DNA from: Acidobacteriota bacterium
GTDB taxonomy: Bacteria > Acidobacteriota > Thermoanaerobaculia > Gp7-AA8
DNA: 64,000 nt
Direction: 5' to 3'
Assembly (NCBI GenBank): GCA_021781455.1
Contig: JAJXWV010000022.1
Location: forward strand, 1-64,000
A program made the translations under genes and the position numbers. The first letter of the stretch is position 1, and each line of letters begins with the position of its first letter. A model generated the notes under the pieces. It saw nothing but the letters and a program-made list of their open reading frames with translations, ran no database searches and was not told the origin of the DNA. Shown in pieces: positions 17,526 through 24,697 of this stretch.

Positions 17526-18674
17526 TCACCGCAGCCGCTCCGTCGCGATCGTGACCTTCTTCAGGATGTCGGGCCGGATCCGCACGCCGATCCCGTTTCC
17601 TTCGGGCACCGAAATGAATCCGTCGCGATCGAGCACGATCGGCGGCTCGGCGATGTCTTCGTGGAAGTAGAGCCTCGTTTCCGAGGTGTCGCCGGGAAGG
17701 GTGAAGCCGGGAGCGGTCTGCAGGTGGATGTTGACGGCGCGGCCGATTCCGGTCTCGTCCATCCCTCCCGACCAGACCGGCACGCCGTGCGCGGCCGCGA
17801 ACTCGGCGATGCGCAGCGATTCCATCAGGCCGCCGACGCGCCCCTGCTTGATGTTGAGGATGCGGCAGCTGCCGAGAGCGGCGGCGGCGCGCGCATCGGC
17901 GAGATCGTGGATCGACTCGTCGAGGCAGAGTGCGGTTTTGATCTCGCGCTGCAGGACCGAATGCTCATAGATGTCGCTGTAGGAGAGCGGCTGCTCGATC
18001 ATCATCAGGTCGAAGCGATCGAGCTCGCGCAGATGGGCCGCATCGTCGAGTGAGTAGTCGCCGTTGGCGTCGACCATCAGCGGAAGGTCCGGGAAGCGCT
18101 CCCGCACCGCGGCCACCCTGTCGATGTCGGCACCGTGTTTGATCTTGATCTTCACGCGGTGGTAGCCCGTGGCCGCGGCCTTCTCCACCGCGTCGATGAG
18201 CTCGGCCACGGTCTCCTGGATGCCGATGCTGATGCCCGAGGGGATCGGCCGCCGCGGCCAGCCGAGCATCGTGTGCAGCGGAACGCCGTTGCGCTTCGCG
18301 ATCGCGTCGATCACGGCGTTCTCGATGGTGGCCTTGGCCATGCCGTGTCCGCGGACGTGGTGGAAACGGCGATCGAGCTCGCCGAGTGTGATGCCTGGCT
18401 CGACGAGTGGAAGGAGAAACTCCCTGATGATCGGCAGCGCCGTGGTGGTCGTTTCGGATGCGTAGTACGGGTCGGGATCGGCGACGCATTCACCCCATGC
18501 CGTGATGCCGTCGCCGTCGATCCGCAGCAGGAGCGCCTCCTTGCACGACCAGGTGGCGACGCTCGTCGCGAACGGATGCACGAAGGGGAGGCGGACAGTC
18601 AGCAGCTCGATCCGGTCGATGGTGCCGATCGTTTCTTCCTCGAGTTTCGTGAGCATTAGAACCGGTTCAGGCAT
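17526..18674 (-). CDS. N-acylamino acid racemase / o-succinylbenzoate synthase-like enolase-superfamily enzyme
   Basis: A 382-residue enolase-superfamily protein of the MenC2/NSAR group. Catalytic KxK is visible (VKIKIKHG), metal ligands in VDANGDY, MIEQPLSY and CLDESIHD, the second Lys in NIKQGRVGG, and the group signature GGMDETGIGRAVN...PGFTLPGDTSET. This family contains true o-succinylbenzoate synthases (menaquinone pathway) and N-succinylamino acid racemases. No men genes are nearby. Peptidases, a transporter and an M20 hydrolase are, which favours the racemase role with conversion of D- to L-amino acids. The M at 18674 is used; MLTKLEEE at 18656 is another possible start. Confidence 0.85.
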   Translation of the reverse strand: MPEPVLMLTKLEEETIGTIDRIELLTVRLPFVHPFATSVATWSCKEALLLRIDGDGITAWGECVADPDPYYASETTTTALPIIREFLLPLVEPGITLGELDRRFHHVRGHGMAKATIENAVIDAIAKRNGVPLHTMLGWPRRPIPSGISIGIQETVAELIDAVEKAAATGYHRVKIKIKHGADIDRVAAVRERFPDLPLMVDANGDYSLDDAAHLRELDRFDLMMIEQPLSYSDIYEHSVLQREIKTALCLDESIHDLADARAAAALGSCRILNIKQGRVGGLMESLRIAEFAAAHGVPVWSGGMDETGIGRAVNIHLQTAPGFTLPGDTSETRLYFHEDIAEPPIVLDRDGFISVPEGNGIGVRIRPDILKKVTIATERLR

Positions 18675-18712
18675 GGATGGCCTCTTTCACAGTCTTTTCA
18701 GGTGTCACGACC

Positions 18713-18761
18713 CCTCACCCCCGCTTCGCGGACCCTCTCCCCGCTGGCGCGGGGAGAGGGT
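18713..18761. repeat. palindromic repeat, CTCTCCCCGC family
   Basis: CCCTCACCCCCGCTTCGCGG followed by ACCCTCTCCCCGCTGGCGCG and GGGAGAGGG: a hairpin of CCCTCTCCCCGC with GCGGGGAGAGGG. It lies between the M14 peptidase and the racemase genes. It closely matches the element at 31741-31787. Confidence 0.75.
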
Positions 18762-18776
18762 CAACAACAATCAGCC

Positions 18777-20273
18777 TCAGTAGCGCACGATGCGCAGGAC
18801 CGGCAGCGCTTCTCCGTCCACGGCCAGCGCGCGGAACCGCGGGTACTGGTAGATGCCGTACATCGCCGACGGCTCGAGGAGGAGCGCAGCCCGTTGGGCC
18901 GTATCTCCGGTGAGCGGCACCCAGAGCGTTCCGGGCGGCAGCTCGCGCGTCGCCTGCGGTTCCCGTCGTGCGATCTGGCGTCCTTCGTATCGCGAGTAGA
19001 CGTCGTCGAACTCGTTTTCCAGACGCAGCAGAGTGCAGGACTCGGCGTTCACAGAGCGAGGAGCCGTCAGGCGCTCGTACGGGATGCCATGGCGGTCGAG
19101 CAGCGCCCCGATCTCGGAAGCGGCGCGAGGGTCGACCGCGTATGCGAGCGGCGTGGGGGCCGTCTTCTTCACGGCGACCTCCGTCATCATGTTTGCGGTG
19201 GCGATCTCGGCTCTGCGGCCGGTCGCAACCTCGATCACCGGGAAGTGCGTGACTGCGGCCTTCGGGTTCACCCAGAGATAGTTGATGGGGAGGAACGGCG
19301 GGAGCGTGCGCGTTCGGGCCTGGCGGATGGTGGCGAGATCGCCGGTGCGGCCGCCGTCGTCGCGGAGCAGATACCGGAACACGACGAGGTACGCGTCGAC
19401 GCGATTGCCGAGCTCGCGCGGAATGGCCTCGTCCGGGCCGGCCGCGACCTCGACGATGAAGGACAGGCCGCCGTAAGTGCCGACGGCATTCATGGCCGAG
19501 TCGATGTCGGGTGCGGAGTGACGCTGCTCGTCGTCGGGCGGCACACCGCCGACCCAGTAGCGAAGGAATCGATGTCCGCTCTTCGTTTCCGCGTGAGCAA
19601 CCCCGGCGAGCCGGCGCTCTGCTGCAGCCATGAGTGCGGGATCGAAGAGAGGATTGTTCAAGCTGTCCATGGTGACGTCGGCCCACTTCGACCAGCCGCG
19701 CTTCGCCCAGGCCTTCGGGTCGCGTCCGAACTCGTGACAATCGACGGCGACGTCGGGGCGCACGCGCCTGACGACCTGGTGCAGCGCGAGCGTCTCGGGC
19801 TGTTCGAGCGTGATGTGGTCGCGATTGAGGTCGGCGCCGGCGCTGTTGACGCGTGTGCCGGCCTCCGCGCCGTCGGGGTTCATCATCGGAAGAATCCAGA
19901 GGTCGACGTCCTCCGGCAGCTGCCGCGGATCGCGGGCGATGTCGCGGATCAGGTAGAGCAAGGCGTCCTTGCCGGAGATCTCGTCGCCGTGCTGCTGCGC
20001 GTAGAAAAGGATCTTCCAGGTCGGGTGATCGCCGCGCCGGAGGTGCACGAGGTAGAGGGAGCGACCGCGCGCAGTCGTCGCTTCGACGGAGACGCGAACC
20101 GGTCCCGTGCCGTCGACCGACTTCAGGAAGCTCTCCATCTCGGCATAAGAGATCGTCCGCGTCAGGGCGCGGTGATCGGCCGGCATGAACTGCGGCGCGA
20201 GTGTTTCTGCCGAGAGTGCGGCGGCGCCTGCCGCGAGCGCCCCGACGATCACGAACCAAGCCAATCTCTTCAT
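18777..20273 (-). CDS. secreted M14-family zinc carboxypeptidase
   Basis: A 498-residue protein with signal peptide MKRLAWFVIVGALAAGAAALSA. The M14 motifs are in order: HGDE at residues 95-98 (zinc His and Glu), GADLNRDH (substrate-binding Asn-Arg), VAVDCHEFG (third zinc ligand) and FIVEVAAG (catalytic Glu). It probably trims C-terminal residues or cuts peptidoglycan peptides in the periplasm. A long C-terminal extension of about 200 residues follows the catalytic part. The start at 20273 is chosen for the signal peptide; the longer open frame upstream reads antisense-like Arg/His-rich sequence from the transporter gene and is not real. Confidence 0.88.
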   Translation of the reverse strand: MKRLAWFVIVGALAAGAAALSAETLAPQFMPADHRALTRTISYAEMESFLKSVDGTGPVRVSVEATTARGRSLYLVHLRRGDHPTWKILFYAQQHGDEISGKDALLYLIRDIARDPRQLPEDVDLWILPMMNPDGAEAGTRVNSAGADLNRDHITLEQPETLALHQVVRRVRPDVAVDCHEFGRDPKAWAKRGWSKWADVTMDSLNNPLFDPALMAAAERRLAGVAHAETKSGHRFLRYWVGGVPPDDEQRHSAPDIDSAMNAVGTYGGLSFIVEVAAGPDEAIPRELGNRVDAYLVVFRYLLRDDGGRTGDLATIRQARTRTLPPFLPINYLWVNPKAAVTHFPVIEVATGRRAEIATANMMTEVAVKKTAPTPLAYAVDPRAASEIGALLDRHGIPYERLTAPRSVNAESCTLLRLENEFDDVYSRYEGRQIARREPQATRELPPGTLWVPLTGDTAQRAALLLEPSAMYGIYQYPRFRALAVDGEALPVLRIVRY

Positions 20274-20287
20274 CGTGTTCTCCGTAT

Positions 20288-20363
20288 CGCAGATGGCAGA
20301 TCGCAGATCGCAGATCGCAGGCGGATACAAACCTGCGATCTGCCATCTGCCATCTGCGATCTG
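20288..20363. repeat. inverted repeat of GCAGATCG/GCAGATGG units
   Basis: Left arm CGCAGATGGCAGATCGCAGA continuing TCGCAGATCGCAGG (20288-20321) pairs with CCTGCGATCTGCCATCTGCC continuing ATCTGCGATCTG (20332-20363). The units are an 8-9 bp tandem repeat, and the arms make a long imperfect hairpin between the transporter gene and the M14 gene. Confidence 0.75.
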
Positions 20364-20392
20364 GTTATTGCTGCGACAACCAACACCCAACA

Positions 20393-21811
20393 TCAGAACG
20401 GCCCCCAGTGCACCAGCACGGGGGGAATCAGGAGAAGCAGGCTCAGGACGACCAGCGCGATCATCAGCGGGAAGAACCAGCGGGCCCACGTCTCCCACGG
20501 GATTTTGGCCATGCCCAGCACGCCCATCGTCACCGCGGACGTCGGAAGGATGGGATTGATGAACTCGCAGAGCTGGAAGGCGTAGACCATGGTCTGCCGC
20601 GTGATGCCGACCAGGTCGGCCAGCGGCGTCATGATCGGCATGGTCAACGCCGCCTGGGCCGTGCCGGAGTGGATGAAGAAATTGATGATGCCCTGGATGA
20701 AGAACATCACCTGCGCGGCGACGATGGCGGGCAGTCCGGAGATCGAGCGCGAGCCCCAGTAGAGAACCGTGTCGAGCACCGCGCCTTCGCGGGCGATGAT
20801 CAGCAGCGCGCGGCCGCAGGCGATGATCAGGGTCACGCCGACCATGTCCTTCGCGCCGGCCACGAAGTTCTTTGCGATCTCGCTGCCGTTCTGGCCCGCC
20901 ACGAATCCCATGAGCAGCCCCATGGCCAGGAAGAGAGCGCCGATCTCCTCGATGAACCACTGTTTCTCGAGGATGCCCCAGATGAGGGTGGCCATGCTGG
21001 CCAGGAACAGGATCAGTACGAGCGCTCGCCTGGCCGTCCACGGCTCGGCCTCGTCCTCGACGGCGTACGCGCTCAGGTCACGGGCGCGGTCGAGCTCGTA
21101 GACCGGGCTGGACTGCGGATTCTTCTTGACGCGCGCCGCATAGACCATCACCCAGGCGATCATCACGCCGGTGCCGATGAACCAGGAGACGACCCGATAG
21201 CCGAGCCCCGAGTAGAGCGGCAGGCCGGAAAGGCCCTGCGCGATTCCGACGGTGAACGGGTTGAAGAAGGCGGCGGCGAATCCGGCGGCGGCACCGAGGA
21301 AGGGAATGGCGGTGCCGACGATGGAGTCGTAGCCGAGCGAGAGCGCGAGCGGGACGAAGATGAGGATGAAGGGGATGGTCTCTTCGCCCATGCCGAAGAT
21401 CGACCCGCCTAACGAGAAGATGATCATCATCACCGGGATGAGCAGCTTCTCGAGAAACGGCCTCGATCGCAGCGCGGCGGTGAGGCGTTTGATGGTGAAG
21501 TGAACGACGCCCGTTTCCTGGATGACGTTGAAGGAGCCGCCGATCAGCAGCAGGAAGGCGATGATCAGCGCGCCGTCGAGGAATCCCTTGATCGGTGCGA
21601 TCATCAGCCATTGCGGGCCGAGGCGGACTTTCGCCACCTCGTGATAGGTGCCCGGCACCGTGATCTGCCGGCCGGCACGCTCGACGCGCTCGTAGCTGCC
21701 CGAGGGGATCACCCAGGACATGGCCAGCACGATCGCGACGAGCGCGCCGACGATGACGAGCGTATGGGGCATGCGGAACGTCCGCGGGGTTGGGAGCGCC
21801 GCTTCGGACAT
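20393..21811 (-). CDS. YfcC/DcuC-family transporter
   Basis: A 472-residue integral membrane protein with 10-12 hydrophobic helices. It matches the YfcC/C4-dicarboxylate anaerobic carrier-like family: MPHTLVIVGALVAIVLAMSWVIPSGSYERV at the start, GGSIFGMGEETIPFILIFVPL, GYDSIVGTAIPFLGAAAGFAAAFFNPFTVGIAQ, and the C-terminal FIHSGTAQAALTMPIMTPLADL with NPILPTSAVTMGVL. Relatives are proposed to carry amino acids, peptides or dicarboxylates. Placement between an M20 hydrolase and an M14 peptidase suggests uptake of short peptides or amino acids. Confidence 0.87.
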   Translation of the reverse strand: MSEAALPTPRTFRMPHTLVIVGALVAIVLAMSWVIPSGSYERVERAGRQITVPGTYHEVAKVRLGPQWLMIAPIKGFLDGALIIAFLLLIGGSFNVIQETGVVHFTIKRLTAALRSRPFLEKLLIPVMMIIFSLGGSIFGMGEETIPFILIFVPLALSLGYDSIVGTAIPFLGAAAGFAAAFFNPFTVGIAQGLSGLPLYSGLGYRVVSWFIGTGVMIAWVMVYAARVKKNPQSSPVYELDRARDLSAYAVEDEAEPWTARRALVLILFLASMATLIWGILEKQWFIEEIGALFLAMGLLMGFVAGQNGSEIAKNFVAGAKDMVGVTLIIACGRALLIIAREGAVLDTVLYWGSRSISGLPAIVAAQVMFFIQGIINFFIHSGTAQAALTMPIMTPLADLVGITRQTMVYAFQLCEFINPILPTSAVTMGVLGMAKIPWETWARWFFPLMIALVVLSLLLLIPPVLVHWGPF

Positions 21812-21872
21812 GCGTTGGATCTCCTGGCATTCGATTGCGGCGGGCCGCCGCTTTCCTGAGAACGAAGGGGTG

Positions 21873-23081
21873 TTAGAGCGTGGCCAGCAGGTCGGCGAGG
21901 AGCACGGCGCGCCGAGCGAGCGAGTCCAGGTTCAGGTATTCGCCGCGGACGTGCATGCCGTCGCCTGTCGGACCGAGCCCGTCGATCACCGGCGTATTGG
22001 CGGGGTCCGCGAGGAAGTTCGGAAAGGAGATCCCGCCGCGGTCGTGCTCGATCTCCAGGTGAAATCCGCGCTTGGCTGCAAGCTCGACCGTGCGGTGGAC
22101 GAGCGGCAGGCCGGGACCGTTCGGGTCGACCGGCGGCACCTGCATGCCGATCGTGAAGGTCACGGAGACTTCATGCTCTGCGGCGATCTTCTCGGCGAGC
22201 GCCGTGAGGTCCGCGAGCACCGCGTCCCTGTCGCGGATCGACAGGAACCGCGTCTCGCCCTCGGCTACGGCCTTGTCGGAAACGACGTTGAGCTGCCGCG
22301 ACGTGCCGAGCATGTCGTGGTGGCGCGCCAGGTCCTGAACGAAATCCGCTCCGCCGCCGACCAGCCGCCCGATGTTGACTGTCGGTCCGCCGCCGCGGCG
22401 GGAGAGTCCCTGTGCACGGGCACACCAGTCGGCCGCGGCTGCAACCGCCGAACGGCCGGTCCAGTAGGCCAGTCCCGAGTGCGCGGCGCGCCCGGTGACT
22501 TCGAGCTTCCATTCCGTCATTCCCCGGCGGCCGGCCACCAGCGTCTCTCCGTTGGCCAGCGGCTGACCCGGCTCGAGGACCAGCACCGCGCGAGCCCGTT
22601 CGCTCCAGCGGCCTGCGGCGTTGCCGGAGATCAAGCTCTCCGACTCTTCGTCGGGAACGAGCACGAGGAGCAGATCCGTGGGGAGATGCTGCTCGCGCGC
22701 GGCGAGAACGTCGAGCGCACCGAGGAGCATGGCCAGGCCGCCCTTCATGTCGAGGGCGCCGGTGGCAAAGAGCTTTCCTTCCTCGAGCTTCGGAGGGATC
22801 GCGGACAGCACCGTGTCCATGTGACCTAACAGGAGGAGATGCCGTCCTCCGGAGCCGGGGCCGCGAGCCACGAGCACGGGCTGGGGATGACCGTTCGCGT
22901 CCGTCTCCTCGAGGATCTCGACGCGCAGCGCGTGGCGCTCGAGCTCGGCCCGCAGGAATGCCGCCACACGGTGCAGGCCGGGGGCGTTGCCGCTCTCGGA
23001 CGAGATCGCGCAGAGCTGCTTGAGCCGTTCCACGGTCGCCGTCGAGATACTGTCGAGAACTTCCCCTGCGATCGCGTTCAT
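21873..23081 (-). CDS. M20-family metallopeptidase/amidohydrolase
   Basis: A 402-residue cytoplasmic enzyme of the M20/carboxypeptidase G2-like group, with no signal peptide. Metal and catalytic residues are visible: LLGHMDTV (His, Asp), GALDMKGG (bridging Asp), VPDEESES (catalytic and metal Glu), VLEPGQP (Glu) and GPTGDGMHVRGEY near the C-terminus. A dimerisation domain is inserted at about 190-300 (RGMTEWKLEVTGRAAHSG). Substrates could be N-acyl amino acids, glutamyl conjugates or dipeptides. With the racemase at 17526-18674 it could complete N-acyl-mediated D-to-L amino acid conversion. Confidence 0.88.
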   Translation of the reverse strand: MNAIAGEVLDSISTATVERLKQLCAISSESGNAPGLHRVAAFLRAELERHALRVEILEETDANGHPQPVLVARGPGSGGRHLLLLGHMDTVLSAIPPKLEEGKLFATGALDMKGGLAMLLGALDVLAAREQHLPTDLLLVLVPDEESESLISGNAAGRWSERARAVLVLEPGQPLANGETLVAGRRGMTEWKLEVTGRAAHSGLAYWTGRSAVAAAADWCARAQGLSRRGGGPTVNIGRLVGGGADFVQDLARHHDMLGTSRQLNVVSDKAVAEGETRFLSIRDRDAVLADLTALAEKIAAEHEVSVTFTIGMQVPPVDPNGPGLPLVHRTVELAAKRGFHLEIEHDRGGISFPNFLADPANTPVIDGLGPTGDGMHVRGEYLNLDSLARRAVLLADLLATL

Positions 23082-23178
23082 CGGCTCACCTCGCGCGGGA
23101 GTCTACGGAGGGACCCGCGGACCGGGTATGTCGACGGTCACTCTGAGAGGCTGTGCAGAAATCGCCGCGTCGCGGAGA

Positions 23179-23222
23179 GCGGGTCTCCAGACCCGCAGTC
23201 GGCCGCGGTCCCCGCGGCCGAC
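23179..23222. repeat. two adjacent perfect hairpins
   Basis: GCGGGTCT-CC-AGACCCGC (23179-23196) is followed by GTCGGCCGCGG-TCC-CCGCGGCCGAC (23198-23222, 11-bp stem). They are in the gene-free stretch 23082-23414. The rest of that stretch has a partial CTTCTCCCCGC/GGGGGAGAGG pair near 23276 and 23325 and no coding signal. No U-tract follows, so these are more likely repeat elements than terminators. Confidence 0.6.
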
Positions 23223-23394
23223 TTCAATAATCGCCGCGCGAAAGTCGCCGCCGCCGACGCCTTCCGCCAGGCACCTTCTCCCCGCTCTGTTATGCGTCGC
23301 GGCACATTGTTTGTGAATCGACGCGGGGGAGAGGGCCCTCGATTGGAAAAGCTCGCGAAGAGCTGAACATCGAGGCCCTTCCTTGGGAAGTTAC

Positions 23395-23425
23395 GTTCGT
23401 ACGCTGCTGTTATCATGTTCGTACG
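23395..23425 (+). promoter_or_regulatory. candidate promoter and operator of the AbrB-Doc operon
   Basis: The 9-mer GTTCGTACG occurs at 23395-23403 and 23417-23425, 22 bp apart, each with a CGTACG palindromic core. Between them lies TATCAT (23411-23416), a plausible -10 hexamer. A repressor bound to both sites would cover the promoter, as expected for an autoregulated toxin-antitoxin operon. This position also makes the ATG at 23415 unlikely as the start codon. Confidence 0.45.
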
Positions 23426-23438
23426 AAGGGAGCGCGAC

Positions 23439-23666
23439 TTGAGCAAAAAGTTGACGAAGACTGGGAACAGCATGGCCGTGATCCTCGATCGGCCTCTGCT
23501 CGATCAGACCGGCATCGATGAGACGACGCCGCTGGAGATTTCGACCGACGGCGACGTCATCGTGATCTCGCCCGTACGCGATGCCGCCTCTCGACGCAGG
23601 CTGCGTAAGGCTGTCGACGAGATCCACGAGTTGTATGCGGGCGCATTTCGCCGTCTCGCTGAATGA
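23439..23666 (+). CDS. AbrB/MazE-like antitoxin
   Basis: About 75 residues with the swapped-hairpin DNA-binding pattern of AbrB/MazE/PhD-associated antitoxins: KKLTKTGNSMAVILDRPLLDQTGI...LEISTDGDVIVISPVR, then an acidic/basic helix that would bind the toxin. I prefer the TTG at 23439, preceded by GAAGGGAGCG; the ATG at 23415 overlaps the proposed -10 box. The stop overlaps the Doc start by four bases (ATGA). Confidence 0.82.
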   Translation: MSKKLTKTGNSMAVILDRPLLDQTGIDETTPLEISTDGDVIVISPVRDAASRRRLRKAVDEIHELYAGAFRRLAE

Positions 23667-24052
23667 GCACGCGCTTTCTCACACTCGACGAGATCCTCGC
23701 CCTCCACCACGACCAGATCGTGCGTTACGGCGGGGCTGCCGGAATCCGCGACATCGCACTCCTGGAATCTGCGATCGGGACTCCGGCGGTCACATGGGCA
23801 GGCGAATTTCTCCATCCCACGTTGCCTGAAATGGCAGCCGCGTATCTGTTCCACATTGCGCGCAATCACCCGTTCGTCGATGGCAACAAGAGGACGGCGC
23901 TCATGACGGCGCTCGTCTTCCTGTGGCTGAACGGGCAGAGGATTCGCGCCACTGAAGACGAGCTCGTCGAGCTCGTTGTGGGCGTTGCATCCGGCAGAGT
24001 CACGAAACCGGATTCGGCGGTCTTCTTCGCCAGTCACAGGGCGAAGCGCTGA
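23663..24052 (+). CDS. doc: Doc-type (Fic fold) toxin
   Basis: A 129-residue death-on-curing family protein. The Fic core HPFVDGNKRTALM is intact, with the H-x-F-x-(D/N)-G-N-K-R pattern of Doc. The N-terminal LTLDEILALHHDQIVRYGG and GIRDIALLESAI are also typical of Doc. Known Doc proteins phosphorylate elongation factor Tu and stop translation. It follows the antitoxin with a 4-bp overlap. Nothing appears broken. Confidence 0.9.
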   Translation: MSTRFLTLDEILALHHDQIVRYGGAAGIRDIALLESAIGTPAVTWAGEFLHPTLPEMAAAYLFHIARNHPFVDGNKRTALMTALVFLWLNGQRIRATEDELVELVVGVASGRVTKPDSAVFFASHRAKR

Positions 24053-24074
24053 AGCGGCCCCCTGCGTCGCACCT

Positions 24075-24452
24075 TCACCAGCGCGGCTTGCCGTCCTTGT
24101 CGCGCACGGTCACGGTCTTTCCATCATGCGAGACCTCGCGGGCCAGGATGATGTCGCATCCGTTCGACTTCACCCGCGAGCCGACGACTCTGAGCGAGTC
24201 CCCGGTCTTCAACTGGATCCCCCGATCATCGAGGAATGACCGCGGGCCGAAGAACACCTGGATCTCGTTCGAGCCATCTTTCATGATCGCGAAGAAGCCC
24301 AGCGTCGCGATGCCGTCCCCGACGTAGATCGCGCTGCCGTCCAGCGTGACCTCGGTCGAGTGCTGATAGGCGGGAGTTGCGGCGAGTAGAGGAAGCGCCA
24401 ATACGACCGCAACGAATGCTGCAGGGAGGAAGAATCGGCTCGACTTGACCAT
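24075..24452 (-). CDS. secreted small protein of unknown function
   Basis: A 125-residue protein with signal peptide (MVKSSRFFLPAAFVAVVLALPLLAATPA) and about 95 mature residues. The mature part is beta-rich (VTLDGSAIYVGDGIATLGFF, SNEIQVFFGP, GDSLRVVGSRVKSNGCDIILAREVSHDGKTVTVRDKDGKPRW) and looks like a small OB-fold or DUF-type domain; the closing TVTVRDKDGKPxW block is familiar from periplasmic proteins of unknown role. GGAGGTTCGCG precedes the ATG. It is convergent with the Doc gene. Confidence 0.7.
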   Translation of the reverse strand: MVKSSRFFLPAAFVAVVLALPLLAATPAYQHSTEVTLDGSAIYVGDGIATLGFFAIMKDGSNEIQVFFGPRSFLDDRGIQLKTGDSLRVVGSRVKSNGCDIILAREVSHDGKTVTVRDKDGKPRW

Positions 24453-24608
24453 CGCGAACCTCCTTCGAACGCGAACGCAAATCCATATTCAAGATGCATC
24501 CGGAAGCGTCTGCGCGGTATGTCACCGATCACCAGGTGAAGGTGTTCTGCCCCTTTGCGAGGTCACGGTGGCAGGGCCGCTCGTCCCGCGGCGCGATGCG
24601 AAAAGTAC

Positions 24609-24692
24609 GTAGGGACGCGCAGCAGCGCGTCCGCAACTCCCCGTGGCGGCCGCGTGGACGAGAGCTGCGGACGCGCTGCTGCGCGTCCCTAC
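24609..24692. repeat. inverted repeat, GGGACGCGCAGCAGCGCGTCC family
   Basis: Ends are GTAGGGACGCGCAGCAGCGC and its inverted copy GCTGCTGCGCGTCCCTAC, with GCAACTCC/GAGAGCTGC next to them and a variable centre. Other copies are at 43323-43400 and 59247-59326. About 80 bp, terminal inverted repeats of about 25 bp, no coding capacity: a miniature mobile or REP-like element. In the 24453-24697 gap nothing else stands out. Confidence 0.8.
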
Positions 24693-24697
24693 CCTCC

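Noticed and set aside
18702-20585. A 627-codon plus-strand open frame opposite the M14 gene
   Set aside because: Antisense shadow: composition is Arg/Val/Asp-rich, no recognisable domain, and it exactly mirrors the codon structure of the peptidase on the other strand.
20274-21041. N-terminal extension of the M14 peptidase frame into the transporter gene
   Set aside because: The extension is a shifted reading of the transporter, and a clear signal peptide starts at 20273.
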